Assembly: GCA_017436915.1 (NCBI GenBank) | Contig: JAFSCE010000027.1 | Location: 1-44,432 of the forward strand | From: Clostridia bacterium | GTDB lineage: Bacteria; Bacillota; Clostridia; Oscillospirales; Acutalibacteraceae | Reading direction: 5' to 3' | DNA length: 44,432 bases | Shown: piece after piece, positions 15,214 through 23,911 of the stretch | How the letters are laid out: each line of letters starts with the position of its first letter | Numbering within the stretch: the stretch's first letter is position 1 | Notes under the pieces: generated by a model | What the model was told of the DNA's origin: nothing | What the model saw: only the letters and a program-made list of their open reading frames with translations | Database searches by the model: none | Program-made: the position numbers and the translations under genes

Positions 15214-17927
15214 CCTTTTTTGAGATGTTAGGCACTCTCCTTATCGGGCCGCTGAAACTGATCTTTGAAGTCATTTTCTCCGTTGCCCTCACGGTGATCG
15301 GCAATCCCGGTCTGTCCGTTATTGTTTTGAGCTTGGCAATGAACGTCCTCGCCCTCCCCCTTTACCGTCGGGCAGATGCCATTCAGGTTGAAGCGAGAGA
15401 TACCGAGAACAAACTGAAGGACGTCGTCGCGCATATTAAGAAAACCTTCTCCGGTGACGAGCGGATGATGATTCTGCAAACGTACTATCGTCAGAACAAC
15501 TATAACCCTCTGTCCGTTCTGAGCGGCTCGGTTTCGTTACTGCTGGAGATCCCCTTCTTTATGGCAGCGTATCAGTTCTTGTCCGGTGTTGACGCCTTTA
15601 CCGGTGCCTCCTTCGGCCCGATCACTGATTTGAGCGCACCGGACGGCTTGCTGGTAATCGGTGGTTTTACCATCAATCTGCTGCCCATTATCATGACGTT
15701 GGTCAACGTGATCTCCAGTTCCCTGTATCTGAAAGGTTTTCCGCTGAAAACCAAGATCCAGCTTTACGGCATGGCGGCTTTCTTCCTTGTTTTTCTGTAC
15801 AACTCCCCTGCCGCTTTGGTGTTTTACTGGACGCTGAACAACCTGTTCTCTCTGATAAAAACGTTGTTCTACCGTATGAAAAACCCCAAACTGGTCTTGC
15901 AGATCCTGCTTGGCGTGTTGGGTGTCGGCGCAGTTGCTGCCGGTATTTTGATGGACGGCTTTTGGCGCTCCGCTTTTATGATCGTTTTAGGGCTTGTCGC
16001 ACAACTGCCCTGGATCTTGCCTCTGCTTAAAAAGCTGCCTCTGCCAAAACCCAAGGCATTGCAAGCAACCCCCAACAAAGCGCTGTTTATCAGCGGCGGT
16101 CTGTTCCTGACGGCTTTGGTGGGCTTGCTGATCCCCTCCACCTATATTTCCGCATCCGTGCAGGAATACATCTATCCCGCCTACTTCTATGAACCCGTGT
16201 GGTATATCGTGTACTCCCTGTGCATTGCGGCGGGCACGTTTTTAGTATGGTTGAGCGTATTTTATTGGCTGGCAAACCCCAAGGGCAAGGTAATCATCGA
16301 GCGCTTGGTATGGACGCTCAGCGGTGTTATGCTGGTCAACTATATGTTCTTCGGTACCAAGCTTGGCATTTTGTCACCCGATCTGCTGTATGCCGACGGC
16401 TTTACCTTCTCCGTTTCGGAGCAGTTGATCAATATCGGTGTGGTAGTCGCCGTGTTTGTCATCCTCTACCTGCTGGTGACAAAAATACCCAAGCGTCTTA
16501 CCGCGATTTTGCTGGTCGGTGCCGTCGCTCTTAGCGGTATGAGCACCATCAACATCGCCAAAACCGTAAAAGAAACCTCTCAAACCAAGGTGCAGATACA
16601 AAGCAGCGGCGAGTCAACCACCTTCATCCCGCTCAGTGAAAACGGAGAAAACGTGGTCGTCATTATGCTGGATCGCGCAATCAGCGCGTTTGTCCCGTAT
16701 CTGATGGAAGAGAATCCCACGCTGCTAAAACAGTTTGACGGCTTTACCTTTTACGCAAACACCATGTCTTACGGTGGCTTTACCAATTTTGCCACCCCGT
16801 CGCTGTACGGCGGCTATGACTATACACCGGTAGAGTTAAACTTAAGAAATACCGAAACGTTGGCAAGCAAGCACAACGAAGCGCTGAAAGTTATCCCCAC
16901 CCTGTTCTCTCAAGCCGGCTATGACGTCAGTCTCATCGATCCCTCTTATGCCGGTTATCGGTGGATCCCGAATCTGGACGTCTTTAAGGATATGCCCGGT
17001 GTCAGTGCGCACCTTGCCGACGGTAAGTTTAACAGTAAGCAAAGTCTTGTAAACGCAGTCACGTCACGAAAACGGAATTTCTTCTTGTTTTCTTTGATGA
17101 AGACACTTCCCGTTTCGCTGCAATCGCCCGTCTACAACGACGGCACCTACCGCGCCGTCACCCGCAAGGGCACCGCTACGAATACGGACGGCGTCAGCCC
17201 CTCCTTTATGAACGCGTATTACGTTTTGGAAAACCTGTCAACCATGACCGACGTCACGGATCAGCAAAACGGAACCTATGCGTTCTTGCGCTCAAACATC
17301 ACTCACGAACCGACGCTGTTGCAAGAACCTGATTTCGTGCCGTCCTCCAATGTGGACAACAGCGCCTACTATCCCGCTGAAGGCAAGACCATCACGGCAA
17401 ACGGAAAATCCGTATTGCTGAAATCAGAACTCGCCATATCCCACTATCAAGCCAACATGGCAGCGCTGATTCAACTGGGCAACTGGTTTGATGAACTGCG
17501 CGAGCTGGGTGTGTACGATAACACCCGCATCATCGTGGTATCCGACCACGGTCGCGATCTGCAGACCTTTGACAGCGATGTGCGGGGAATGCACAACATT
17601 TACTTCTATCAGGCAATGCTGTTGGTGAAGGACTTTAACGCAACCGGCTTTACCACCGTAGACACCTTTATGACAAACGCCGACGTGCCTGCCCTCTCTT
17701 TGGAAGGGCTTGTGGAAAATCCGGTTAACCCCTTTACCGGCAATCCCATTGTGGATTCTTCCAAGATTGATGAAAAGCAGTATGTGATTGTATCCGATAA
17801 ATGGGATATTTTCGTGAACAACGGAAACCAATTCTTACCCTCTGAATGGGCAAGCGTATCCGGTGACGTTCGCGACAAAAACAACTGGGTATTTTATACG
17901 GAAAAAACCACCCTACCCCCGAACTAA
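15210..17927 (+). CDS. Fusion of a YidC/Oxa1-like membrane domain with an alkaline-phosphatase/sulfatase-like domain
   Basis: A 905-residue protein in three parts. Residues about 15-225 resemble YidC/Oxa1: GNPGLSVIVLSLAMNVLALP aligns with the first groove helix, followed by charged LYRRADAIQ, a coiled cytosolic hairpin (60-95), then YNPLSVLSG and the paired LLPIIMTLVN and FYWTLNNLFSL helices. The groove Arg of YidC falls on Asn45 in my alignment, so classical insertase activity is doubtful. Residues 228-445 hold further helices. Residues 478-890 are an extracytoplasmic alkaline-phosphatase-superfamily domain: LDRA (Asp488), a candidate nucleophile Thr525 or Thr529 before LYGGY, and SDHGRD (Asp779, His780). 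Related domains include LTA synthase and phosphoethanolamine transferases. Translationally coupled to the glycerophosphotransferase gene. Confidence 0.85.
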   Translation: MTFFEMLGTLLIGPLKLIFEVIFSVALTVIGNPGLSVIVLSLAMNVLALPLYRRADAIQVEARDTENKLKDVVAHIKKTFSGDERMMILQTYYRQNNYNPLSVLSGSVSLLLEIPFFMAAYQFLSGVDAFTGASFGPITDLSAPDGLLVIGGFTINLLPIIMTLVNVISSSLYLKGFPLKTKIQLYGMAAFFLVFLYNSPAALVFYWTLNNLFSLIKTLFYRMKNPKLVLQILLGVLGVGAVAAGILMDGFWRSAFMIVLGLVAQLPWILPLLKKLPLPKPKALQATPNKALFISGGLFLTALVGLLIPSTYISASVQEYIYPAYFYEPVWYIVYSLCIAAGTFLVWLSVFYWLANPKGKVIIERLVWTLSGVMLVNYMFFGTKLGILSPDLLYADGFTFSVSEQLINIGVVVAVFVILYLLVTKIPKRLTAILLVGAVALSGMSTINIAKTVKETSQTKVQIQSSGESTTFIPLSENGENVVVIMLDRAISAFVPYLMEENPTLLKQFDGFTFYANTMSYGGFTNFATPSLYGGYDYTPVELNLRNTETLASKHNEALKVIPTLFSQAGYDVSLIDPSYAGYRWIPNLDVFKDMPGVSAHLADGKFNSKQSLVNAVTSRKRNFFLFSLMKTLPVSLQSPVYNDGTYRAVTRKGTATNTDGVSPSFMNAYYVLENLSTMTDVTDQQNGTYAFLRSNITHEPTLLQEPDFVPSSNVDNSAYYPAEGKTITANGKSVLLKSELAISHYQANMAALIQLGNWFDELRELGVYDNTRIIVVSDHGRDLQTFDSDVRGMHNIYFYQAMLLVKDFNATGFTTVDTFMTNADVPALSLEGLVENPVNPFTGNPIVDSSKIDEKQYVIVSDKWDIFVNNGNQFLPSEWASVSGDVRDKNNWVFYTEKTTLPPN

Positions 17928-17940
17928 ATTCTATTGTTAA

Positions 17941-17966
17941 AAAAGCGAGGGTTCCCCCTCGCTTTT
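17941..17966 (+). terminator. Terminator of the glycerophosphotransferase-fusion operon
   Basis: Stem arms 17941-17951 and 17956-17966 (core AGCGAGGG/CCCTCGCT) followed by TT, 14 bases after the stop. Confidence 0.9.
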
Positions 17967-17978
17967 TTCATACCAGAA

Positions 17979-18009
17979 AAAACTCCTTGCTTTTTCAGCA
18001 AGGAGTTTT
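17979..18009 (-). terminator. Terminator of the DHHW-MBOAT operon
   Basis: A 12-bp stem (17979-17990/17998-18009) with a 7-base loop; on the minus strand it ends in TTTTCTGG, directly after the MBOAT stop. Confidence 0.88.
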
Positions 18010-18013
18010 CGTT

Positions 18014-19414
18014 TTAGAATCTAAAGTAGATAAACGGATTATACGTTGAACCGATGATGAATACCACGCAAACCGCAAAGAGAATCAAGCAGACACCGTT
18101 CACGACCCACTCGGGAACTTTCGATAAGTTGATTTTGTTTTTCCACGGGAACATACAAATCACACCAAGCGGAATATAAAGCCACGCATACAAAATGTTA
18201 ACGTCAGCCAAGATCGCCGTTGTTGTGTTCGTGTAGTTGAAACTGAACATTTGCGACAATGCGTGGACAATGGCGGCGGGCTCGGTCAGGTTGAACAACA
18301 CCCAACCGACCAATACGATCACCATCGTATACAACCAACACACGAATTTGGGAAGCTTTGCAAGCAGCTTGCCCAAAAACAGTTTTTCCAAAAGCAACAG
18401 CGCCCCGTAGAACAATCCCCAAGCGATGAAGTTCCATTCCGCGCCGTGCCAAAAACCCGTAAGCGCCCAGACTGCCAAAATATTCAGCAGCCATCTGCCC
18501 GTCTTTACGCGGTTGCCGCCAAGCGGGATATAGATGTAATCTCTAAACCACGTAGACAACGAAATGTGCCATCTGCGCCAGAATTCCGTGATAGAGGTGG
18601 AAATGTAGGGGTAATTGAAGTTTTCAAGAAAATGGAACCCGAACATTTCACCAAGACCGATTGCCATATCACTGTAACCCGAAAAATCAAAATAGATCTG
18701 CAATGCGTAGGCAACGGCAGCCAACCAGTAAAACTGTGTTCCGTAGATCGTTTTATCGCCGCTGTATATCAGCGTGGCGATAGCACCCACGTTATTGGCG
18801 ATAATCACCTTTTTGGCTAAACCGATGATAAATCTCCGAAAACCGTGGATAAACCCGTCAAACGTTTCTTTTCGCGTGTTGATTTCGTGCTCAATGGTTT
18901 GGTATCTGACGATCGGTCCGGCGATCAACTGCGGGAAGAAAGAAACGTATAACGTCAGATAAAAATAATTCTTTTGTAACGCGATCTCGCGCTTATACAG
19001 ATCAATGACGTAGGACAAGATTTGGAAGGTGTAAAAACTGATACCGATCGGCAACAGGATATTCCCTACGTTTATGGAACTGTCAAACAGCAGGTTGATG
19101 TTTTTAACGGCGAAATTCAAATACTTGAAAACAAAGAGATTTGCCACAAGCAATATAACGGTTATTACAAAAACCGTTTTCCGCAAGGCTTTCTTATTTA
19201 ACTCATCGTATTTGTGTATCAAAAGTCCGCCGATATAGGCGACCAACGACGCCGTCAACATCAAAACAATGTATTTCGGCTCCCCCCAACTGTAAAACAA
19301 CAGGGAGAAAATCAATAAAACAACGTTTTTATAGGTTCGATTCGGTATGACGTAATATAACAGACAAACCAACGGTAAAAACGCAAATAAAAACGTCAGC
19401 GTACTAAATACCAT
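18014..19414 (-). CDS. MBOAT-family O-acyltransferase (AlgI/DltB/PatA type)
   Basis: A 466-residue polytopic membrane protein. Families of this kind pass an acyl (usually acetyl) group across the membrane for transfer to an exopolysaccharide or teichoic acid. The conserved MBOAT blocks are present: FFPQLIAGPIVRY, IYFDFSGYSDMAIGLG, FWRRWHISLSTWFRDYIY (His283) and the catalytic His323 in GFWHGAEWNFIAWG. Length is normal for AlgI-type members. It overlaps the DHHW gene by one base (TAATG), so the two are co-translated, as algI is with algJ/algX. The polymer acylated is probably one of the surface polysaccharides encoded nearby, but this is inference. Confidence 0.94.
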   Translation of the reverse strand: MVFSTLTFLFAFLPLVCLLYYVIPNRTYKNVVLLIFSLLFYSWGEPKYIVLMLTASLVAYIGGLLIHKYDELNKKALRKTVFVITVILLVANLFVFKYLNFAVKNINLLFDSSINVGNILLPIGISFYTFQILSYVIDLYKREIALQKNYFYLTLYVSFFPQLIAGPIVRYQTIEHEINTRKETFDGFIHGFRRFIIGLAKKVIIANNVGAIATLIYSGDKTIYGTQFYWLAAVAYALQIYFDFSGYSDMAIGLGEMFGFHFLENFNYPYISTSITEFWRRWHISLSTWFRDYIYIPLGGNRVKTGRWLLNILAVWALTGFWHGAEWNFIAWGLFYGALLLLEKLFLGKLLAKLPKFVCWLYTMVIVLVGWVLFNLTEPAAIVHALSQMFSFNYTNTTTAILADVNILYAWLYIPLGVICMFPWKNKINLSKVPEWVVNGVCLILFAVCVVFIIGSTYNPFIYFRF

Positions 19415-20607
19415 TATTTCTTCTCCAATTCAAATGTGTTTGAGCTGTAAAAATCGATACCGCCGATAAACAACACCTTATCGATATCGTTTTCGTGAGC
19501 GTATTCCTTAAAGTTAAAGGTACTTCCTTTGTCGTGCTCGTGATTTCTCAAGTCGATGGAGTGCGTTCGGTTGAAATGCGTTGCCAGTAACTTCAAGATG
19601 GCATTGTCGAACGAATCTCCGATGATCAACACATTTTCCAGTTCGGTTTTCCCGGTATCGAATATGACTTCACCGTCATCGCCGCCGTAGAATCCGCCAT
19701 ACGATATCGACTTGGCGGGAGCAGCGGCAAGGGTTGATTCTTGCGCGCCGTAATCCGTATTCTGACCTCGTGTGATTTGCTTGAAAGCGGGGAACTCAAA
19801 TTGATACGCATAAAACGGCTCGGTAATGAGATCCGACCCCGCCGTCGAGGCCTTGCTGCCTTTATAGCTTTCCGCAATTAAGACCTCATCCCCTTTTGGC
19901 AAGATGCCATCCTCGCATCCCAACAGAGTAGCGATCTCCGTATAGGCTTCGTAAGAACCCGTGTGCTTCCAATGATGGTCGGTCTTGTAATAATGATTGG
20001 CAAAATCGTTAAAATTGTCAATTTCAAACGTTTGCGTGTGACTGCCGTCCAACTCTAATAACGAAAACAGATACTCGTCGGCGTGAATACCGGCGCCTGT
20101 TTCAAAATTGATATCGGTATCCTTTTCAATATAATACGCATAAAACGCAATGTCGGGATATTGGCGGAATAATTGATTATAATTCGCGGCTTTCTGTTGG
20201 AAGGCGCTTTTTACGCTGTCCAACGTGTACGCGTCATACACGTAATAACCGCCGAAAATTTTGATACCGTTTTTAAAGTTCACGTAAGTCGTGGTGTTGT
20301 TTTCCAAAAGCGGCGTTACCCACAAATTGGAAAAGAAAGACATCGTTTGGTTATACGCTTTTTTCAGCCGTTGTGCGGCGGGGATCTGGTCGGACAGCGC
20401 ATCCTCCAGACTGTTTTGGAAACTACTGTCCGCAAAAGAACCTACGCTTGGCGCTATCACTTTATTGCTGTACCGATTTTCATAATAATTGATGTCTTTG
20501 GGGAAGCAGACCGTTCGCACTAACCCTGCCAACAAAAAAACGGCAATCAGGCAAATAAACCCGACATTCCCCCATTTTTTACATCTTCTTTTCTTATCAT
20601 TATCCAT
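19414..20607 (-). CDS. DHHW-family extracytoplasmic protein (AlgJ/AlgX-like, MBOAT partner)
   Basis: A 397-residue protein with an uncleaved N-terminal anchor helix (about 15-33) after a basic start, and an SGNH-like outer domain. The name-giving DHHW lies at 210-213 (YYKTDHHWKHTGSYEAY), and GDSF near residue 340 gives the Ser of the SGNH-type block. This is the AlgJ/AlgX-like partner that completes polymer O-acetylation with an MBOAT protein, and it sits directly before one in a shared operon. A C-terminal GGIDFYSS fragment resembles the last block of the family. The ribosome site is weak (GGATAT), while a good promoter lies 60 bases upstream. Confidence 0.9.
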   Translation of the reverse strand: MDNDKKRRCKKWGNVGFICLIAVFLLAGLVRTVCFPKDINYYENRYSNKVIAPSVGSFADSSFQNSLEDALSDQIPAAQRLKKAYNQTMSFFSNLWVTPLLENNTTTYVNFKNGIKIFGGYYVYDAYTLDSVKSAFQQKAANYNQLFRQYPDIAFYAYYIEKDTDINFETGAGIHADEYLFSLLELDGSHTQTFEIDNFNDFANHYYKTDHHWKHTGSYEAYTEIATLLGCEDGILPKGDEVLIAESYKGSKASTAGSDLITEPFYAYQFEFPAFKQITRGQNTDYGAQESTLAAAPAKSISYGGFYGGDDGEVIFDTGKTELENVLIIGDSFDNAILKLLATHFNRTHSIDLRNHEHDKGSTFNFKEYAHENDIDKVLFIGGIDFYSSNTFELEKK

Positions 20608-20664
20608 ATATCCGCGTACCTCTTATCCTAATTTCGGTTAAAAAGTTTCCCTAAATCCACTGAA

Positions 20665-20693
20665 ACTATACCATAAGCACCTATACAAGTCAA
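20665..20693 (-). promoter_or_regulatory. Promoter of the DHHW-MBOAT operon
   Basis: Minus-strand -35 TTGACT (20688-20693), 17-base spacer, -10 TATAGT (20665-20670) with TGG before it. It lies in the 358-base gap 20608-20965, which otherwise holds a terminator and a gene fragment. Confidence 0.85.
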
Positions 20694-20873
20694 GAAAGTT
20701 CATCATCACTTATACGCTTAATACACAAATGAAAAGAGCATACACTGTTTTTGGATTTATCATATCAAGGAGCAACGGGAAAAGCTTACGTTTACCGCAT
20801 CGACAGGCATTGCTTTTGTGATATTGTGCTTGTTTGCCGTTATTGCCGTAGGATATCTCATAACGCATAAAAA

Positions 20874-20901
20874 AGAGCGGAGTGGCTAACCACTCCGCTC
20901 T
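20874..20901. terminator. Bidirectional terminator in the DHHW-GtrA gap
   Basis: A perfect 12-bp stem (20874-20885/20890-20901), core AGCGGAGTGG, with T-rich sequence on both sides. On the minus strand it ends the GtrA transcript. Confidence 0.9.
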
Positions 20902-20910
20902 TCTTTTATT

Positions 20911-20955
20911 CACACCGAGTTGTCCTCCCTGCCCGTCAATAATGGTTATGTTCAT
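20911..20955 (-). pseudogene. Probable truncated DUF3842-like gene start
   Basis: Beginning at ATG 20955, with AGAGGTG upstream and 10 bases after the GtrA stop, the minus strand reads MNITIIDGQGGQLGV. This is the N-terminal phosphate-loop-like signature of DUF3842 proteins (xIAVIDGQGGGIGK). After about 15 codons the frame runs into a terminator hairpin and continues as non-family sequence to 20710. It looks like a remnant cut off by rearrangement. Family assignment rests on one short motif. Confidence 0.5.
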
Positions 20956-20965
20956 ACTAACACCT

Positions 20966-21433
20966 CTATTTGGTCGGCTTTTTGAACACAAACAGTTTGC
21001 TTATCACGTAATTGAGTATGATAATAATGATCTGCGCCACCAATTTCACGGTAAAGCTATCGAATTTGAGCGTTGTGATAAACACAAAAATAATCAGTTC
21101 TTCCACCAAAAGGGTGGCGACTCTGCCGGCATAAAATGTAATCATCTGGGCGAGAAAGGCGCCCGCCGAGTTTGTTTCGGTCTCGAACACCATCGTTCGG
21201 TTGGTTAAAAAAGCAACTAGAACGGCAAGAACCCAAGAAGTGAGATTGGCAATATGCTCATTTACCCCGAGCGCAATGTTCAACAGTGAAAAAACGCCAA
21301 TGCTGATAACTGTTGTGACCGCGCCGAAAAACAGATACAGCAATACCTGCTTGTGCCTTTTATAAAAGGGGAAAAGCATCCTCAGGCCGGGAAACGACAT
21401 GATCTTATCAAAAATATCCATACTCTCTTTCAT
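20966..21433 (-). CDS. GtrA-family membrane protein
   Basis: A 155-residue protein with four membrane helices, as in GtrA/teichoic acid glycosylation family proteins (PF04138), which help move polyprenol-linked sugars or are needed for polymer glycosylation. The family sequence block LLYLFFGAVTTVISIGVF (about 32-49), VLAVLVAFLTNRTMVFE and the C-terminal YVISKLFVFKK are all present. The start chosen is ATG at 21433 with AAGGAG at an ideal distance; an upstream in-frame ATG adds eight residues without a site. It has its own promoter. A family role in polymer glycosylation fits the YfhO-family gene in this window, but no glycosyltransferase is adjacent. Confidence 0.92.
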   Translation of the reverse strand: MKESMDIFDKIMSFPGLRMLFPFYKRHKQVLLYLFFGAVTTVISIGVFSLLNIALGVNEHIANLTSWVLAVLVAFLTNRTMVFETETNSAGAFLAQMITFYAGRVATLLVEELIIFVFITTLKFDSFTVKLVAQIIIIILNYVISKLFVFKKPTK

Positions 21434-21495
21434 AGATTCTCCTTCAATACTGATCATAAACCCCGTACGAAAACTTAAATCATTTTACAGTAAGA

Positions 21496-21525
21496 ATTAT
21501 AATCGCGCGGCGTGTCCTTTGTCAA
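21496..21525 (-). promoter_or_regulatory. Promoter of the GtrA gene
   Basis: Minus-strand -35 TTGACA (21520-21525), 18-base spacer, -10 TATAAT (21496-21501). Confidence 0.85.
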
Positions 21526-21540
21526 GGAATGTCAATGAAA

Positions 21541-21576
21541 ACCTCCCGCTCTGCAACATGTTGTAAAGCGGGAGGT
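21541..21576 (-). terminator. Terminator of the choline operon
   Basis: Stem 21541-21550/21567-21576 encloses an inner TGCAACATGTTGTA fold. It lies 34 bases past the BCCT stop, with a T-run on both strands. Confidence 0.8.
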
Positions 21577-21609
21577 TTGTTTTTATAGTATGCGTTTGAA
21601 TTTCAACAA

Positions 21610-23184
21610 TTAGTCTTCCGAGACCTCTTTTGTGATAGCGGGAACCGCTTTGGCGGATTCTTTTTCAGCCAGATGCTTTTTGGCATCCTTAATAAAGCTT
21701 GCCACGATCAGAATCATCACAATGCCAATCGGGAAGGCGGCAATAATACTAACCGACTGCAGGTTGCTCATGGAGCTTTCCGAGAAAATCAAAGCGATCG
21801 GCAACAGGATCAGCAATACACACCACATAAATTGAATCCATTTAGAGGGCGATTCATTCTGTCCTAATTTTTTATAACTGTAGCAGGAAGCGATCAAAGC
21901 GATCGAATCAAAAGACGTAGCATAGAACATCATCATCGTGATCAAAACAATCGCCAACACCAAAGGTGCAACCGGTAAGGTATTGATGATTTGGACAATG
22001 ATTTCGTACAGATCCCCGGTTTCATTATAGATGGCAATAAAATCTACAGCCCCCGAAACCTGCTTGCCGAGAGAATAGTTGCCAAGAATAATAAAGCTTA
22101 AAATGGTGGATCCAACGCCAAAAGCGTAACCGCCCAGAATCGTCTGTCGGATCGTTCTTCCTTTGGAAATGCTTCCGATAAAGAAGGGCGCTGCAACACA
22201 CCATACCATCCAGTAAGCCCAGTAGAAAATGGTCCAGTTCTGAGGGAAAGACGTGGTGCGTCCCGGATCGGTATACGTGGAAAGCTCAAAGAAATTTTGA
22301 ACCATCGTTCCCAGTGAAGAAAGCCCTGTTTCAATAATGTACTTCGTCTCACCGCTGAACAGAAGCACAAAGGCAAGCAGTCCGAAAAACAGCCACACAC
22401 AACTATTCGCAAGGAACTTGATTCCCTTAAACCCTTTCAGCAACGAATACGTATAGACTACACAGGTTATCAACAAAATAACGATCGTAACGATTGTCGT
22501 ATTCAGCTGAACACCAAAAAGCTCATTGATAATACGTGCCATCAGCGGCGTTGCCAGACTGAACGTGGTCGCGGTGCCCGCCAGCAAGGCAAATACCGCC
22601 AACAGATCAATGATTCTGCCCGGCACACCGTCGGTATGTTTTCCCAGGATCGGACGGCACGCTTCCGAATATTTTTGTTTTTCTCTTTTGCGCACGTGGA
22701 GCATAAACCCAAAGGCGACCGCTAATACAAGGTAAAATGCCCACGGGATAAGACTCCAGTGAAAAATCGGATAAACGCTTGCCCATTTCTGAATGCTGCC
22801 AAGCTCGGCTATATGAGGGTCTGTGGCATATAAAATCCACTCCGAAAAGGAATAGAACAAAATATCTGCCGCGAGACCTGCGGTAAACATCATCGAGCCC
22901 CATGCAAAGAAAGAGTATTTCGGTTTCTCATTTTGACCGCCCAAAACAATTTTGCCGTATTTCGAGCAAGCAATAAATATCGAGAAAAGGAAAATACCCA
23001 ATCCGATCACCAAATAGTAGGAACCCATCGTGTCGCCCAAAAAGAAACGAACGCTGTTAATAATATTGTTGGATTGCTCAGGCAAAAAGAAAAACAACAA
23101 GCTTAAACCCACAATGATACATAACGGCACTAAGGTGATCGCCCAGTCGATCTCTTTGCTTAACTTTTTCTTGTTTTGTTCCAC
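21610..23184 (-). CDS. BCCT-family transporter (predicted choline/betaine uptake)
   Basis: A 524-residue protein of the betaine/choline/carnitine transporter family with 12 membrane helices and charged ends. The family aromatic box is in the central block WTIFYWAYWMVWCVAAPF (about 315-333), with FIGSISKGRTIRQ after it, both diagnostic of BCCT. The preceding gap to licC is 14 bases. I take GTG at 23184 (GGGTGG upstream); an in-frame GTG at 23193 is possible but too close to its A/G-rich site. It is the last gene of an operon whose other members encode choline kinase and cytidylyltransferases, so choline is the most likely substrate. Equivalent lic operons of other bacteria carry a different choline transporter (LicB) in this role. 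Confidence 0.92.
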   Translation of the reverse strand: MEQNKKKLSKEIDWAITLVPLCIIVGLSLLFFFLPEQSNNIINSVRFFLGDTMGSYYLVIGLGIFLFSIFIACSKYGKIVLGGQNEKPKYSFFAWGSMMFTAGLAADILFYSFSEWILYATDPHIAELGSIQKWASVYPIFHWSLIPWAFYLVLAVAFGFMLHVRKREKQKYSEACRPILGKHTDGVPGRIIDLLAVFALLAGTATTFSLATPLMARIINELFGVQLNTTIVTIVILLITCVVYTYSLLKGFKGIKFLANSCVWLFFGLLAFVLLFSGETKYIIETGLSSLGTMVQNFFELSTYTDPGRTTSFPQNWTIFYWAYWMVWCVAAPFFIGSISKGRTIRQTILGGYAFGVGSTILSFIILGNYSLGKQVSGAVDFIAIYNETGDLYEIIVQIINTLPVAPLVLAIVLITMMMFYATSFDSIALIASCYSYKKLGQNESPSKWIQFMWCVLLILLPIALIFSESSMSNLQSVSIIAAFPIGIVMILIVASFIKDAKKHLAEKESAKAVPAITKEVSED

Positions 23185-23198
23185 AACTACCACCCTTT

Positions 23199-23909
23199 TT
23201 ACAAATAGTTTTGATAAGACGGATCAATGGCTGCGAGCTCGCTCAAATTATCGATCTCAACGATATCCGTTTTCTTCATTTCGAAAATACCAAGACAGTA
23301 TTCTTCGGGATAACAAAACATCGCAACGTCATCCCAATAGATCTGACGGTTTTGTTTATCCATAAACTCAATTTCCAGATGCCGACGAAGTTTTCGGCCG
23401 TCTTCCTTATTCCAGCGGGAAATACTGTAAAGCTGCCATCCCTTTTCGCCGCCGGTTCTGCTGCAGGACGTCACCACACCGTCTTCCACCTGCATGAGCC
23501 ATTCGTCCGTTTTGCCCTCACACCAAACGGCGTTATACCCCGAACGCACAAAATCGGGACTGACGATATCCGCGTTGTAAATGATCTGGTCGCCGTCCAA
23601 AATAATAACGTCCTCTAAGAACTCTCTGGCTGCGTAAAGCGACGAAATGTTGTTACACGTATCGTAAAGCGGATTTTCAATCAGCGTTAAACCGCTGTAT
23701 TCCGTTTCCAGACACCGAAACTGCTCTTTCAAGTACCCAACGACGACGTAAATTTCCGTAATACCGTTTTGATGAAGCGCCTCGATCACCGTGTCGATCA
23801 TCCGTTTACCGTTTACTTTAACAAGCGGTTTAGGGATGGTGTTGGTAACGGGTTGCATGCGCTTGCCGATGCCTGCTGCCATGATGATGGCACGCTGTAC
23901 CGTATACAT
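23199..23909 (-). CDS. licC: LicC-like CTP:phosphocholine cytidylyltransferase
   Basis: A 236-residue NTP transferase. The nucleotide loop AAGIGKRMQPVTNTIPKPL (11-29) carries the GxGxR and Pro-Lys signature, VVGYLKEQF matches LicC of pneumococcus closely, and DTCNNISSLYAA is followed by the DGD metal site (ILDGDQIIYN). The C-terminal YWDDVAM resembles the LicC phosphocholine-pocket block. It is predicted to convert phosphocholine and CTP to CDP-choline. Start and stop are two bases from the fusion gene upstream, so the two are coupled. A second LicC-like domain lies in that fusion protein. Whether one of the two acts on phosphoethanolamine or another amino alcohol cannot be told from sequence. 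Confidence 0.88.
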   Translation of the reverse strand: MYTVQRAIIMAAGIGKRMQPVTNTIPKPLVKVNGKRMIDTVIEALHQNGITEIYVVVGYLKEQFRCLETEYSGLTLIENPLYDTCNNISSLYAAREFLEDVIILDGDQIIYNADIVSPDFVRSGYNAVWCEGKTDEWLMQVEDGVVTSCSRTGGEKGWQLYSISRWNKEDGRKLRRHLEIEFMDKQNRQIYWDDVAMFCYPEEYCLGIFEMKKTDIVEIDNLSELAAIDPSYQNYL

Positions 23910-23911
23910 GA

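Noticed and set aside
20790..20889. A plus-strand frame ending in a hydrophobic helix plus KKER, like a sorting signal or small membrane protein
   Set aside because: There is no start codon with a ribosome site in frame, no LPXTG, and its stop falls in a terminator loop; probably chance in a decayed region.
20710..20991. The whole 93-codon minus-strand frame as a real gene
   Set aside because: Only the first 15 codons after ATG 20955 have family-like sequence; the rest runs through a terminator.
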